Notes: a model not told the origin generated them from the letters alone. A stretch of 64,000 bases of DNA from Acanthococcus lagerstroemiae (GCA_031841125.1 CM063110.1:35541214-35605213); one strand, 5' to 3'; positions 1 to 11,437 are shown, numbered from the stretch's first letter. Translations and numbers: made by a program.

Positions 1-1747
1 AATTCAATGTGACTGTATCCTCTTTTAAAGGTGATACTTGTCTGAAAAAATTATTTTTGGAGAGCCTTATAACTCTATCCTCATTTTGTATGAAATTTTT
101 TTTCTGAGATTCCGGAGACTCATACGAACAGTTTTGGCCTTTTCCCAGCTTGTTGTCGCAAATTTTTTAAATTCCTCTTTTTTGGTTCTCATTTGCCTGG
201 ACTAATATCTTCAGGAGAGGAGAAAAACAGGAGCTTGAAATTTTTGGGACTTTGAGACTCAGTATACCCACGCGAACAATTTCCATCAAACTCCAGCTTG
301 TTACCAAGAATTTTTCTAAGCTAAATTGTCGACCAGTTGAATCACTCTGACTGTTGTCTGAAAAGGGCCAGTCATACTATTCTGTTTAAACTGTAAACGC
401 TTTCTCAAAAACGCAAAGCGAAATGATATAAAATTACGAGAAATTCACTCTCAACTGAGCCGCTACTCGTGCTGAAGTTTCTCAGCAATGGGATTTTGTA
501 GTGGTGGCCGTTCTTTTTTCAACCTAAAAAAAACAACAAAAAACTGTTTACATTTCTTCCAACTTCGACCGTAATTAAAAGTAGAAAACCTCGTAAAATT
601 GTTGCAAGTCCGCCAACGGTAATAATTTCAAAGTTTGTAACTCGAACGGCTATGCGAAATAATGAAACTGAGGAAGTAAGGCGGCAAGGATAAGTAAGGT
701 GACGGAATATTAAAGAAATTCGACGAGACTGGAGCATTTTTTGTTTTAAGGATTTCGAAATGAAAGTTTTCATCGAATGAAGCGAAAAATATGAAAAAAG
801 AAAAGGAGAGAATTTCTGATTTTTTCTCGAATAAAAATATGTTGTTTTCTTATTGTTAAAAATAAAATCTCCAGTTCATTAATTAATCAGCTTCCCAAGG
901 TCTTGTGGTGCAGAATTAGCACTGCTACCACAATCGATACTTAGCCGTAACTTGTATTCACTAGAGCGGTCTTTATATATAAACGGGGGAAAAAATTCGA
1001 AATTCAAAATGTTTACCCCTGGATTGGTTTTAATGAAAAAAATTAATAGATTTCCTGCAATGGTTAAAATAAAAATGGAGGTGGTGGAAACACGTGAATA
1101 CGCTTCAAAATTCAACGTCACGGAGTTCCGCAGGCATTAGCACGTCCTCTCCCACAAACCGCTTTTCCACCTTTCCTTTCTGTCCATCCAGCGATTCTCT
1201 GTGCTCCATGTACAAACGTGTATCTTCCTGCATGAAAACTCTTGCAGTTTTCCTCCCTCTACCTTTCCCGCACTGCTGGTATCGGCTGCTAATTGCAACC
1301 GAGGTTGTTTACGATAGTGAATCTGTCTTTTAACAGAGTAACGTCTTTTTTACATTTTTCTTTGAATCTTGTCATTTTGGATTTTCATTTTTATTTTTTT
1401 TAACCTTTTTTTTACCCTTTTAAAGAACGTTCTGGGTGTGGACCTTTTTCCTACCCAACACCGCGACCGGCAGTGAGATTTTGTGCGATTTTCCACGGCC
1501 TGCCGAGCTCCGCGACCTTTCGTTTATCTTCAGCCCGAAATCTGACCGTGTGTTCGCGAACTTTCTTGTGCGACTCTTTTAGCCGCAGTTTTCGTGACCG
1601 CCACCGCGTCTGTGGAGTTTTTTGGTTTTTCTACGAATAAATGTCTGTCCGCGATGTGTAAATTGCTTTATTCTTTTTCATTTTTGTACGGCACCGCGTG
1701 AACGACATGATGTCGTAAGTACCTTTTTTTAAGAGAGAATGTCCTGA

Positions 1748-1750
<3 letters not shown>
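1..1750. other. Unassigned sequence, no gene seen
   Basis: Mostly AT-rich sequence with only short, unconvincing open frames on both strands. A block at about 1440-1640 is richer in CpG and GC than its surroundings and is followed by an AATAAA-containing stretch. It could be a decayed exon, an LTR or UTR remnant, but no splice signals or protein similarity were recognised. Confidence 0.5.

Positions 1751-1778
<28 letters not shown>
1751..1778. repeat. (GA)n microsatellite
   Basis: Fourteen uninterrupted GA dinucleotides, read directly. Confidence 0.95.
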
Positions 1779-1781
<3 letters not shown>

Positions 1782-2289
1782 TTTCATTTTCTTTTTGCTT
1801 TTCCTGCTTCTGGCCCCGGAACTATAGAATATTCAACATGTGATCTGGGTAACCGCCTTCCAAAGCCCTGGCACCTCCAGCTCCCTGGGTGAGTCTCGTA
1901 TGAGCTAATCGTGGTTTTTCCCAGGCCCTTTCGGATGCCTGCATTTTTTGATCGTTGACGCCGATTTTCCGACTTAAGCATGTACCCGCTGTTAATCGGA
2001 AGGTATCAGTAGTACAATGTGGGCATGTTTGCGATCGATCGAAATACCTTGGTTTTTCTTTGGTTAGTCGTTCATAGAAATGCCACAGTTCTATAAACTG
2101 AAAATTTAGAAAAAAATAATAATAGTAAGAATTGTTAGATGTCAGCCATGCCGACTGACATTTTAGCATATTATGTAATCCAATTTTGACCCATTAAAAG
2201 TGGTTCAAATTTTTTTCTGAAACATTGAAAAAGTAGAATTCAGTCATATGTATCAACGGGGGAAAAATGCCCCTACTATTAATAACTTG
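1779..2289. other. Unassigned sequence, no gene seen
   Basis: No coding signal or repeat structure recognised between the GA microsatellite and the GATATT-type repeat. Confidence 0.5.
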
Positions 2290-2530
2290 TGAGATAACCG
2301 CTGGTGACTGAAATATCAACATTTTTGAAGAATAACCCAGCAGCGATATTTGAAAATTTTTGATGTCGATGATTCTCAATAATATTGATATTGGTTTGAT
2401 ATTCTTGAATTTTGATACTTTTCCATTACTATTGCTCTTCAGTAATTGCGATATTTGAAGATTTTTGATATATCGATATTTCTCACTTAAATGTCGATAT
2501 TGGGTTCGATATTTCCGAACATAGATATTT
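2290..2530 (-). repeat. Degenerate GATATT-type repeat, inverted copy
   Basis: The segment is dominated by variants of GATATT, TTTGATAT and ATCGATATT. Its phrases 'CATTACTATTGCTC' and 'TTGATATTGGTTTGATAT' are reverse complements of phrases in the tandem block at 24570-24860, so both belong to one family in opposite orientation. No coding potential is visible. Boundaries are approximate. Confidence 0.6.
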
Positions 2531-2539
2531 TGATAATTT

Positions 2540-3572
2540 GCCATGCTTGCTCCACTTGGCTAGAGTAGGGCGGGCTTACGAGAATTAAAATACTTCCCTA
2601 GTTCATCGCTGTCTCTCTCCTCGGGGATACGGAATGGCTCTCGTGTCACGGTCGTGTGGCTTGGTGGTTCCTTTGGATTTTCCAGATTTGAGGAAATTCC
2701 CAAGCCACAGAAAGGATATAAAAGATATAGATATCAACAGATCTGGCCAATCCTGTGTAATGAAAGTCCCAGCTTTACGTATTACGCGAGAGTGCACGAA
2801 GCCATGAGCTCTGAGTAAGGAACGTGACGTCACGCATAACCCTTCGATAGACAGCCGCGATAATTATGTCAGCGCAGAATGTTCATCGGGGCAAAAATAG
2901 GAAATTCCATCGCGACATGGAAGGTGATACGATCGAATTGGAAGTAATTTTAAATTAAATAACGCCGACAGTAACGAATACCTTTAAAATGCGCATTATT
3001 CCGATACTCTCGAGCAGCAATTTTCCGCCGCCATACTGGCTTTTTACCGTCCAAGCGTGCCCTACATTACCAGCTAAAGGTAAGCCAGTATTCCAAAAAA
3101 ATAAATAATGAAAAAGAACTCGGTTCGTGCGCTCGTTTACAGCAGAAGCCAATTTTTCAACTGATCCTTTTTTGTCGTTGCTGCGAGAGTTTTCAGCGCC
3201 GCGTTATTTCCTCCCTCCTCGTGGACGAGGACAAAACGGGTGATACGCTTATTTAGGAAATCTGACGTGAGAATCATACGGTATACTGGCTTGTTTTACC
3301 ATCTTCAGAATTATTTATCATAAAAATAATCCACCCGGCTTTCTTCGACCCGTTAATGTACGGAAGCAAGAAAATTTTTTCCCACTTTCCAGGAGGGTTA
3401 TTAGGTCGAAAGATAAGCTCACTCTTCGTAAAGCTCTTGCGCGAATAATGGCCGAGAAAAATAAAAACGACGCACGTTAATTGACGAAAGCTAGTGGCGA
3501 AAAAGTTTTTTCCGAGGCGTTAAACACTAAATGAAAAGTGACGGGAAATATTATTTGGAAAATTAATAGGAG
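2540..3572. other. Unassigned, CpG-containing non-repetitive sequence
   Basis: This stretch has balanced composition and many CpGs, unlike the flanking AT-rich repeats. Short open frames exist, but none shows a recognisable domain. It may be conserved intergenic or intronic sequence (inference). Confidence 0.4.
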
Positions 3573-4119
3573 GTGTTGCATTCGACCGAGAAAGTTAAAG
3601 TTTGGAAAATATTTCGCTTTACGTTGGAAACCTTGAAACTAAAACGAGCCTTTGGTGAATATAACAGTTGCCAGTGTTATGTGTTGAGGGCAGTAGTTTG
3701 GGGTGGGTTAGGAAGAGCGAAATTCCCTCTTCACTTTGAAAAAGTTTTTGAAAACCATGTTGTTTCTTGTAGGACTTTATGTTTGTACCCATTTCTCTTG
3801 AAAGTAGAGTATTTTTGTTTGAACGTTTTTGAGCGTTATTTTGTCCTCAGTGACTCGGCTACTGAAGTAGGAACTAGTTCGTGGCACGGTAGTACTGTAT
3901 GGTGAACCATTTTTGTAACTTGTCTTTCCTTTTGATTGGTAAATGGTAAAGGTCTGGTGGGTCAGTCCCTGTAGCCGAATTCTGTTTCGTGTGAAAAGTG
4001 CTTCATTGTCAAAGTTTGTAGTTGTGTTTACCAAGTTATTGTTTTGTCTTTTCGTAATTTTTATGCCTCGCATTTGTTCCTGCAGTTTCCTTTTTTGCAA
4101 CTAGTTCTGTTTTTTATTC
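3573..4119 (-). other. A-rich (minus strand) sequence, possible distal part of the GIY-YIG relic
   Basis: The minus strand is strongly A-rich, as in the GIY-YIG relic at 5125-5410. An open frame of about 107 residues rich in Asn, Thr and Lys runs from 4100 to 3777. The inverted-repeat element at 4122-5051 separates the two stretches, so they could be two parts of one older element. No domain was recognised here, so this is a suggestion only. Confidence 0.25.
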
Positions 4120-4121
4120 TA

Positions 4122-5051
4122 GGGTAAAGGGTGGATGTTCTGGACATTATGCGTAATTTTCCAATTTTCAGCCTATAAAATTGTGTAACAAGCGGGAAAT
4201 TTGTACGCTGACAGCGTGAATCTTTCTTTACATGATCTTGTGTTAGAATTAGTTTAAATGCTCTGAAAACCTAGGTATGACTGTTTTTCAGAACCTATTG
4301 TTTTGTCCATAACCTCCTCCTATGGTGGGATGTTTTGGGCATTATCTTTTTTCATGCTTTTTGTGATGAAAAATTATTAAGAATTTTTATGCTACAATAT
4401 TATGTAATGAAAAACAAAAGGTATGCGATGCAACTGAAATACCTTAGGCATATCATTTACAAATTATTAGCGCAAATATTAAATATAAAAAATATCGCGC
4501 TTTCCATAAGGTTTTGGATTTTTTATATAACTTGCGCACAGTTTGATTGAAAGTAAATGAAGTGATATCCTTTATATCAGGATATTTAAAAACACATCCA
4601 GTATTATTCTTTGAGTAAGTAGGCCTTAGAAACGTTTCAATACATTTTCCCTTACGAACGCGCAATATTTTGCTAATGATTCGAGTGTCCAGAACCTTCT
4701 CCTTTGTGCTTGTCCAACCTCTCAGGGGTCCCTTTTATCTTCCGATTGTAACTAAAAATTAGCACTTACTTTGGTCAAAAATGTTCTGGGGTTAAATCAT
4801 GGAAAAGAACAGCGAATCTGATACAACTTTTAGAAAACACCTCTCTCCATTATTCATAAAGATAAATTCCAGTTTTGTAAACTGCAATCACAGCTCGCCG
4901 TAGCGGCAAAATCGTATTGTAATTATTTTATTAACACCGAGGTTTCTACTGCTCAGTATCATGACGTCGTTTTTTTTTTATATCACAAGTTTATGCGGGT
5001 AATGTTGCTTGGACATAACCACCACCTGTCCGTAATATCCACCCTTTACCC
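4122..5051. mobile_element. Non-autonomous inverted-repeat DNA element (TA-flanked)
   Basis: The left end GGGTAAAGGGTGGATGTT and the reverse complement of the right end agree at 17 of 18 positions, and both ends are flanked by TA (4120-4121 and 5052-5053). The 930-bp interior has no transposase-like frame. A TA duplication fits Tc1/mariner-type or related DNA transposons. The superfamily is not assigned because the termini are not ones I recognise. Confidence 0.65.
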
Positions 5052-5124
5052 TATTATGTACTGTAGGCCCGTATTGGGCAAAGTTGGTATTTTGAAGTTT
5101 TCTGTTGGTTTATTGTCCTGTTTA

Positions 5125-5410
5125 TGGTCGTTTGAGAGTTTTCTGAAAAACGATTTGTCATATTTGAGTTTCTGTCATCTCTCGTGTTGTTTCATTCTTG
5201 TGATGAATTTCCATTTTTTTTTTAATTTCTCCAATGTGTGTCGTATTGTTATTCATCCTAGTCTAGTCTGTAGACACCACGGTAGTTATTTCTGTCTTTT
5301 TCCTTTTGTTTTGTCGTTATCCTTTAGTTTGATCATTGGTTGGCTGTTCCTTACTCTGAGTTCTACGTTGCATTGGTCAAAAGTCGTCAGACTTTCCTAT
5401 AAATTGTGTT
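5125..5410 (-). pseudogene. Decayed retroelement fragment with GIY-YIG endonuclease-like motifs
   Basis: Read on the minus strand, the sequence gives SGVY-like 'YRGVYRL' followed by a D-x-D-E segment. After a frame change comes 'THIGE', and then in the first frame 'ITRMKQHER' and 'KLSNDHK'. The order GVY, (H/Y)IGE, R-x-(K)-x-H matches GIY-YIG nuclease domains found at the C-terminus of Penelope-like and related retroelements. Several in-frame stops and at least two frame changes show it is dead. The 141-residue open frame on the plus strand here is its shadow. The lower-coordinate end abuts the TA-flanked element at 4122-5051. No RT domain was recognised upstream, so family placement is tentative. 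Confidence 0.45.
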
Positions 5411-6323
5411 GTACATAGAATATGCGCTAAAAACCTCAAAAATATGAAAAAATATTAAATTTCCAAAATAGGGTTGAGCCAAATATTGATCCGTTTTTCA
5501 AGGTTCAATAAATTCGTGTTAGAGCGTTCCCAATTTTTTTCTTTTTGTGAATCATATAGAGTGAACCTTCCTCTACCGTTCTTTATAGTTCCGGCTGTGA
5601 AAACGTTATTTGTGTTATCGCGTAATAATTTTTGAAGTTCCTGTGTTGAAAAAGCGCTAAAATTCAACGATTTCCAGATTTAGGGAAAAGTAATTTTAAT
5701 ATATCGAAATGGTAAATGAATCGTATATTTCAAAAACCACGTAAGTCCAAAAAGTTGAACTTTTCAGCAACAAAATAAAACAGTTTACAGCCTTTTAACG
5801 TGGTCTCTGCGGAAAAAATTGCGTGGCACTCGATGCGTTAGTAATGAGTAAACATTGTCATAGAAATTTCCACAAATTTACGTAACATCTACCATTGTGG
5901 GCGGAGTTTCAATGTGCCGGACTTAGGTGGTTCCTGCACTTCATGATTGATTCGCACCGTAGCTAATACTGTTCATCGTCTAGACTTGCGTTAAATTGGT
6001 GGTATCTCGCGTAAATACGATGATATCATCTCAGAATTCAGGGTTTTAGAAACCTTAAAAAGGAACTCATTGTTAATGATTTCATGAGCTCATAATAAAT
6101 GAATCTCAACTCGTTCAAAGTGAAACGGAGTGAATCTAAAAATTGGAAACGTGAAATATTTGGATCCAATTCAGTTTGCGGAACCAACTTGTCTCATAAA
6201 TATGCAAATGCATATTTTTTGGGTCATCTCGAATCCTATAGTGATGAAAAGTTCCTTCATTTTGAGCGGCATTTTATCTCGCGTATTTCACATAATTAAT
6301 TGAGGTTGAAATGCATATCATTA
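5411..6323. other. Unassigned AT-rich flank of the Ty3 element
   Basis: No gene seen. The phrase around 5417-5470 (GCGCTAAAAACCTCAAAAAT and what follows) resembles sequence at about 25408-25460, next to a dispersed repeat, so a short repeat relic is possible. Confidence 0.4.
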
Positions 6324-6327
6324 CATT
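6324..6327. repeat. Target-site duplication, left (CATT)
   Basis: CATT immediately precedes the TG of the 5' LTR and recurs immediately after the CA of the 3' LTR at 11830-11833. A 4-bp duplication is usual for Ty3/gypsy integrases. Confidence 0.85.
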
Positions 6328-6708
6328 TGCGGTGCTTGCTGGCTCGTCACCGCTGATCTGCCTTCTTCCAGTGAACTACCCGACCTGTACAAAAAATACC
6401 GTAATTCCAGCGACCTCATTCCTCTAGCAATAAAAACCACCCTTGTTCTCCTCATACAACTCGATTCCGTCCATCCGATACAGGCAAAAAAAAAAGTAAA
6501 AAAAAAAAAAACCCACAAAAATGTAAAGACATTGTTAGCTTCGCCGGTTCGCTCTCTCGATGTTGCGCGATCCCGAAGCCAGTTGACCGTACACCGCCGA
6601 TTCGTAAATACAAAATCGTTTTCATCGCTCCAACTTCTTTTTTCATTTCGTTCGGACTTTTTTAATGGTATCGACTCGACGCGGGGACTATACCGACAGC
6701 CCCCCGCA
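6328..6708 (+). repeat. 5' LTR of the Ty3 element
   Basis: Matches 11450-11829 along its whole length except for one extra C in a CCC/CC run near position 6513. It begins TGCGG and ends CCGCA (short inverted termini). It contains AATAAA at 6429-6434, two long A runs, and near its end the gag start codon at 6665. It should hold the promoter for the genomic RNA. No clear TATA box was identified. Confidence 0.95.
6429..6434 (+). promoter_or_regulatory. Polyadenylation signal AATAAA in LTR
   Basis: AATAAA is present here and at the equivalent site 11551-11556 of the 3' LTR, where it would direct 3' end formation of the element transcript. Confidence 0.6.
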
Positions 6709-7681
6709 AAGTGGTGACCTCGACGTGATCGAAAATATCGAATATAATAACTGCAACGCGATCGCGAATTCGTTCAATAACAGTGCCGGTACCGCGATTA
6801 CTAACATTAGCAGCATGACACCGCAACCGTTTCTACAGTGTGGGCCCTTTTCGAAAAAGGACCCAGCAAGTTGGTTTCGGCAATTAGAGGCACAGTTCAC
6901 ACTAAATGGGATCATGGATGAACAAACCCGGTATATGTGGGTTCAAGCCAGGCTAGATCCATCAATTCAAACAGACTTCAAGGACTTCTTCGACAATCCA
7001 CCGGCGGAAAACCAATACACGGCTTTGAAAACTCGAGTTTTTCAGGAATATTCTGACTCGGCAGAAAAAAATGCACAGGTGCTGCTTCAAGGGGTGAGTT
7101 TAGGCGATAGACGTCCTTCACAAATGCTGCGGGAAATGCGCAAATTAGCCAATGGCAGTGTGAAAGATGATTTTCTGCGGACCTTGTTCATGCAGCGTCT
7201 ACCCCCGCAGATCGGGCTCGCACTTTCGGTCATCAACGAACCACTCGAGCAATTGGCGCAAACAGCCGACCGACACATCGACTTCTATAACAGTATGAAG
7301 ATGTATAGTGCTTCCCAAAATTTCGTTGCTCCAGTCTCCTGCTCACCGTTTCCGATCATGCCCGACCACCCGTTCCCGACCATCAGCGCGGTGAACCGTA
7401 AACCGACAGACCAGCTCCTCCTTGAAAAAATGGACCAACTACTATCGGCTATAACCGATATCGGTAAGAAGTTAGACGATAAACGCGAACCACGATCGAA
7501 TCATCGCTCTCGGTCGCCTACCAATCCAAATTTAGGAAATACGCGCGATCGTTCGCCTTCTCGCGGTGTCGTACCGGAAGGCATAAACTTATGCTATTAT
7601 CATTATACTTTTGGGGCAAAGGCCATGAAGTGTAAAGCCATGGACAGTGGCGCCCCATGCACGTGGGCGGGAAACAAGTAA
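6665..7681 (+). CDS. gag: Gag polyprotein of Ty3/gypsy element
   Basis: The 338-residue structural protein would form the intracellular particle that packages element RNA. A capsid-like segment occupies roughly residues 55-200 and includes a conserved W-F-x-x-L-E-x-x-F motif around Trp70. An Arg/Ser/Pro-rich linker (about 275-305) leads to a zinc-finger-like Cys310-X2-His313-X9-Cys323-X8-Cys332. The finger order resembles the CHCC Gag finger of CsRn1-like elements, but the last spacing is longer than the usual X3. The ATG at 6665 lies inside the 5' LTR, and the reading frame runs through the primer-binding site. No alternative ATG sits near the start of the capsid-like region. The stop at 7679-7681 lies just after a -1 slippery heptamer that leads into pol. 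Confidence 0.92.
   Translation: MVSTRRGDYTDSPPQSGDLDVIENIEYNNCNAIANSFNNSAGTAITNISSMTPQPFLQCGPFSKKDPASWFRQLEAQFTLNGIMDEQTRYMWVQARLDPSIQTDFKDFFDNPPAENQYTALKTRVFQEYSDSAEKNAQVLLQGVSLGDRRPSQMLREMRKLANGSVKDDFLRTLFMQRLPPQIGLALSVINEPLEQLAQTADRHIDFYNSMKMYSASQNFVAPVSCSPFPIMPDHPFPTISAVNRKPTDQLLLEKMDQLLSAITDIGKKLDDKREPRSNHRSRSPTNPNLGNTRDRSPSRGVVPEGINLCYYHYTFGAKAMKCKAMDSGAPCTWAGNK
6712..6730 (+). other. Primer-binding site, tRNA-Trp type
   Basis: TGGTGACCTCGACGTGATC starts 3 nt after the 5' LTR. It is complementary, with one mismatch against the sequence I recall, to the CCA-terminated 3' end of tRNA-Trp. This is where minus-strand DNA synthesis would be primed. It is also translated as part of gag. Confidence 0.8.
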
Positions 7682-10600
7682 TTGCCGTAGTGAGGGCGGC
7701 CACCCCGGCAACCGAATCGTGCCGCCAATTCGCACATGAACGTAGCTTAAACAAATTATTCTTAATTGACACTGGTGCATTCGCCTCACTTATACCTCCG
7801 TCAAATAACTCAAGTACATTAACGCAGCTCGATCATTGTTTGTATGCCGCGAATGGCACTCCAATCCCTGTTTACGGCGATCGACTCATCACCTTAAATT
7901 TGGGGCTTCGTCGCCCTTTTCGTTGGAAATTCATCATCGCCGACGTACCCCATCCAATTTTAGGCGCTGATTTTTTCAACCATTTTGGCCTTATACCCGA
8001 CATAAAAAACCGAAAACTAGTCGACCCTCTCACCAACATTTACATCCCAACTGTACGGGAAAACACGTCCTATACTGGCATCAGTGCATTGCCGCCGGTT
8101 GACACTTGGTATAATGCACTATTGTCCCAGTTTCCGAACATTGTGCAATCGCCCAACCTTACGTCATTACCGCCCGTCAAACATTCCGTGTTACATTACA
8201 TATACACGACCGGCCCCCCTGTCTCATCTCGACCCCGGCGCCTGTCGCCTTCACAATTGCAAGTAGCCAAAGCAGAATTCGAAACGCTCATTGAATTGGG
8301 CATTTGTCGCCCCTCTTCCAGCCCTTGGGCCAGTCCCCTCAGAATGGCCCCTAAGGCGGACGGTTCTTGGCGATGCTGCGGTGATTATAGACGAGTAAAC
8401 GCGGCCACAGTCTCTGATTCGTATCCGCTCCCTCATATTCATGATTTCGCCCTATCCCTACATGGGAAAAAGTTCTTTTCGAAAATCGACTTGGTAAAGG
8501 CGTACCATCAGATTCCTGTAAATCCTGAGGACATCCCGAAAACAGCAATCACGATCCCCTTTGGATTGTTTGAGTATACTCGTTTACCATTTGGCCTCTG
8601 TAACGCTTCTCAGACATTTCAAAGGTTCATCAACGACGTCCTTGCACCGTTTCCTTTCGCTTATGCTTATTTAGATGATGTTCTGTTAGCAAGTGCATCC
8701 CTTGAGGAATCCAAAGAACATCTTACTCTTATCCTCAGACGTTTTTCCGAGTTTAACATAACTATAAACGCCTCAAAGTCAATTTTCTCTCAGTCCTCAA
8801 TCGAATTCCTCGGCTTTGAACTCTCTGATCAGGGCTTGAAACCGCTTCCCAAAAAAGTTGAGGCAATTCTTTCATATCCTCAGCCGGAGAACGTATCCTC
8901 CATGCGTCGATTTCTTGGGATGCTTACATTTTATGCTCGCTTTATCCCTCACCTTGCATCCCTTCAGGTTCCTCTCTCAGATTTGATCCGTGGGTCCAAG
9001 AAGAAAAAAGACAAGACGCCAATTTCCTGGTCGTCAACCTCTTTGAAAGCATTCGAAGACTGCAAAAACGCTCTCGCCTCCGCATCTAAACTCACGTTTC
9101 CTGATCCCTCCGCACCACTATCTATCATGACAGATGCTTCGTCAACGGCTATTGGTGCAACTCTGTTCCAAACAAAGGATAACGTCAATTTACCAATCGG
9201 TTTCTATTCTGCCAAACTCTCTCCGACCCAACAGAAATACTCGGCTTATGACAGAGAGCTACTGGCCATTTACCAGGGCATTAAGTTTTTTCGCCACTTA
9301 GTAGAAGGTCGACCGCTCACTATTTACACGGACCATAAACCGCTCGTCACAGTATTCCAACAGGATCCCGATAAGGCCTCTCCAAGGCAGTTCCGACATC
9401 TCGATTTCATTTCTCAATATTCTACAGACATTCGCCACTTACCTGGCGAGGAAAATGTTGTTGCCGATGCCCTTTCTCGCATTGCGGCCATTTCCCCCTC
9501 ACCAGTGGGCTCAGACAGCTCTTCAGATAGCCCATCACACAACCCTCTCGTCTCCTTGGCTCAGTTAGCAGCAGAACAAGCAAAAGACTTATCCCTGAAA
9601 GCTCTTCTCGAAAACAACACTTCGTCTCTCAATTTGCAAGAAGTCGAACTTGATGGTACAAGACTCTATTGTGACGTGTCCAGAACTGGTTATGCACGCC
9701 CTTTCGTGCCTGACTCTCTGCGCCGTCCCATATTCTCGCAATATCATAACATCGCTCACCAAGGCATCAAACGTACTCGCCGTCTAATCTCACATCGCTT
9801 TGTTTGGCCATCCATGAACGCAGACATCTCTACTTGGGTGCAGTTGTGCATACCATGTCACCGATCCAAAATTCATCGTCACATTGTTACACCACTATCA
9901 AACTTTTCATCACAACCAGGGCGTCTTGGTCATGTTCATCTCGACCTTATCGGACCTCTCCCTCCATGTAAAGGCCAGGCATACTGCCTCACAATGATCG
10001 ACCGTGCAACACGGTGGCCGGAGGTCATTCCGATACCCGACATGCAGGCTGAAACGGTGGCCGAGGCTTTCCTCGCTGGCTGGATCTCACATTATGGTTG
10101 TCCATCCGTGATAACCACTGACCAAGGACGCCAATTCGAATCCGAGCTTTTTCATACTCTTCGCCAACGATTCGGCATAGAACGACGTCGAACAGCCGCT
10201 TATCATCCTCAAGCAAACGGGTTAATAGAGAACTTTCATAGGACTCTAAAAGCCGCCATCACATCACGCAACGATTCCTCAAACTGGGTCGATCACCTGC
10301 CACTCGTTCTTCTTTCACTTCGTACATCCATCAATTCACATACACAAATCAGCCCCGCAGAAGCTTTATATGGTCAGGAGCTCCGGCTCCCTGGCGATTT
10401 CTTCTCACCGAATCCTACAACTCATCACTCAGAAGTACTCGCTCGAACTGCAGAAGCAACTGAAATAATACGCTCGCTCACTCATCACGATACAAAGCGT
10501 CGCTCTTATGTGCCACCTTCAGTCGACACATGTACACATGCTTTTGTTCGCGATGACACGGTCAAACCGCCATTCACTCCAGCATATAGAGGTCCATTCA

Positions 10601-10863
10601 CTGTACTAAAAAGAAACAAAAAAGATGTTTTATTATCGATTCGAGGGAAGCCAAGCTGGATATCGCTCGATCGAATAAAGCCATTCTCGCCATTACCTAC
10701 ACCCTCTTCAGCTCAATCTGAAAATCAGGACATTCCAACAAACACAGCTAACATTCCAGAAGCAGATCTCAATCTAAAAAAAAATCACACAGTCACACGC
10801 TCTGGCCGTATCAGTCGGCCAACTGTTCATTTCAACCTCAGTCGAAATGTAAAACGACGATAA
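7657..10863 (+). CDS. pol: Pol polyprotein (PR-RT-RNase H-IN), expressed by -1 frameshift
   Basis: The protein processes Gag-Pol, copies element RNA into DNA and integrates it. The frame's first ATG is at 7657, but entry is expected through the frameshift at 7669-7675, so an independent start is unlikely. Numbering from that ATG: aspartic protease D38-T39-G40; reverse transcriptase with D278 ([10 protein letters not shown] motif) and the Y338-L-D-D active site; RNase H beginning near T492-D493-A-S and including the T-D-H-K-P and A-D-A-L-S-R motifs; integrase zinc region H697-X3-H701 with C731-X2-C734; catalytic D763, D822 and E858, the last two separated by 35 residues as expected; and a C-terminal G-P-F module ending in L-D-R-I-K-P. 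No chromodomain follows. The full 1068 residues are open without stops or frameshifts. Confidence 0.95.
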   Translation: MHVGGKQVIAVVRAATPATESCRQFAHERSLNKLFLIDTGAFASLIPPSNNSSTLTQLDHCLYAANGTPIPVYGDRLITLNLGLRRPFRWKFIIADVPHPILGADFFNHFGLIPDIKNRKLVDPLTNIYIPTVRENTSYTGISALPPVDTWYNALLSQFPNIVQSPNLTSLPPVKHSVLHYIYTTGPPVSSRPRRLSPSQLQVAKAEFETLIELGICRPSSSPWASPLRMAPKADGSWRCCGDYRRVNAATVSDSYPLPHIHDFALSLHGKKFFSKIDLVKAYHQIPVNPEDIPKTAITIPFGLFEYTRLPFGLCNASQTFQRFINDVLAPFPFAYAYLDDVLLASASLEESKEHLTLILRRFSEFNITINASKSIFSQSSIEFLGFELSDQGLKPLPKKVEAILSYPQPENVSSMRRFLGMLTFYARFIPHLASLQVPLSDLIRGSKKKKDKTPISWSSTSLKAFEDCKNALASASKLTFPDPSAPLSIMTDASSTAIGATLFQTKDNVNLPIGFYSAKLSPTQQKYSAYDRELLAIYQGIKFFRHLVEGRPLTIYTDHKPLVTVFQQDPDKASPRQFRHLDFISQYSTDIRHLPGEENVVADALSRIAAISPSPVGSDSSSDSPSHNPLVSLAQLAAEQAKDLSLKALLENNTSSLNLQEVELDGTRLYCDVSRTGYARPFVPDSLRRPIFSQYHNIAHQGIKRTRRLISHRFVWPSMNADISTWVQLCIPCHRSKIHRHIVTPLSNFSSQPGRLGHVHLDLIGPLPPCKGQAYCLTMIDRATRWPEVIPIPDMQAETVAEAFLAGWISHYGCPSVITTDQGRQFESELFHTLRQRFGIERRRTAAYHPQANGLIENFHRTLKAAITSRNDSSNWVDHLPLVLLSLRTSINSHTQISPAEALYGQELRLPGDFFSPNPTTHHSEVLARTAEATEIIRSLTHHDTKRRSYVPPSVDTCTHAFVRDDTVKPPFTPAYRGPFTVLKRNKKDVLLSIRGKPSWISLDRIKPFSPLPTPSSAQSENQDIPTNTANIPEADLNLKKNHTVTRSGRISRPTVHFNLSRNVKRR
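7669..7675 (+). promoter_or_regulatory. Programmed -1 frameshift site (GGGAAAC)
   Basis: In the gag frame the bases read gcG GGA AAC, a canonical X XXY YYZ heptamer. The gag stop TAA follows at 7679, and pol is open in the -1 frame across the site. Six nucleotides downstream, TTGCCG (7682-7687) can pair with CGGCAA (7706-7711). Within its loop, GGCGGC (7695-7700) can pair with GCCGCC (7721-7726). This gives an H-type pseudoknot-like fold, the usual stimulator of -1 frameshifting. The pairing is by eye and was not energy-tested. Confidence 0.8.
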
Positions 10864-11437
10864 ATGACATCCAAATTCGCATTTTCCATACTTTCATTAG
10901 TACTTGCACATTTCATTTTACATTTTTTAAATTTTATTTTATTGTTTCTGACTAATCGCTTGCATTATTTTTTGTTCCCTACTTCTAAGTGATCGACGCA
11001 CAGATCGCTATTTGGTAGACGACAATACGTTTTATTTTTATTTTATTTCATTTCACCTTTGCATTTTAGAATAATCATTGTCGTTATATAGTTGTTCTCT
11101 ACTTTTAAGTGGTTAATACACCTATCGCTATTTAGCAGACAGCAACACAGCTTATTTTACGTTATTTCATCTTATTATTACCCTTTCTGTTCGTATTACT
11201 TTGTGTTATCCCATAATCTGCTATTGTTTTTGTTATTATTGTTGTCACTTTTTTTTTTCGCACGATTAGTTTATTTGAGTTTGTTATTTTTTCGTATTGT
11301 TTCATATTCTACTTTCCGTTTGTGCTTTTCGTTTATGTTTCATGCTTTGGTATTCGTGTATGGCTTGTTTTATTTTTTCATAATCTGTTCTGCATTTCGT
11401 TGTCTCTTTTTTTTTTCAGTTTTCCTTTCTTCCTCCC
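10864..11437 (+). other. Non-coding 3' internal region of Ty3 element, no env
   Basis: About 575 bases, T-rich on the plus strand, separate the pol stop from the polypurine tract. Frames here are short, hydrophobic by composition and run on into the LTR. Nothing looks like a signal peptide, glycosylated ectodomain or fusion domain. Confidence 0.75.

Noticed and set aside
4993..5418. 141-residue plus-strand ORF
   Set aside because: No domain, composition driven by T-rich sequence, and it is the shadow of the minus-strand GIY-YIG relic.
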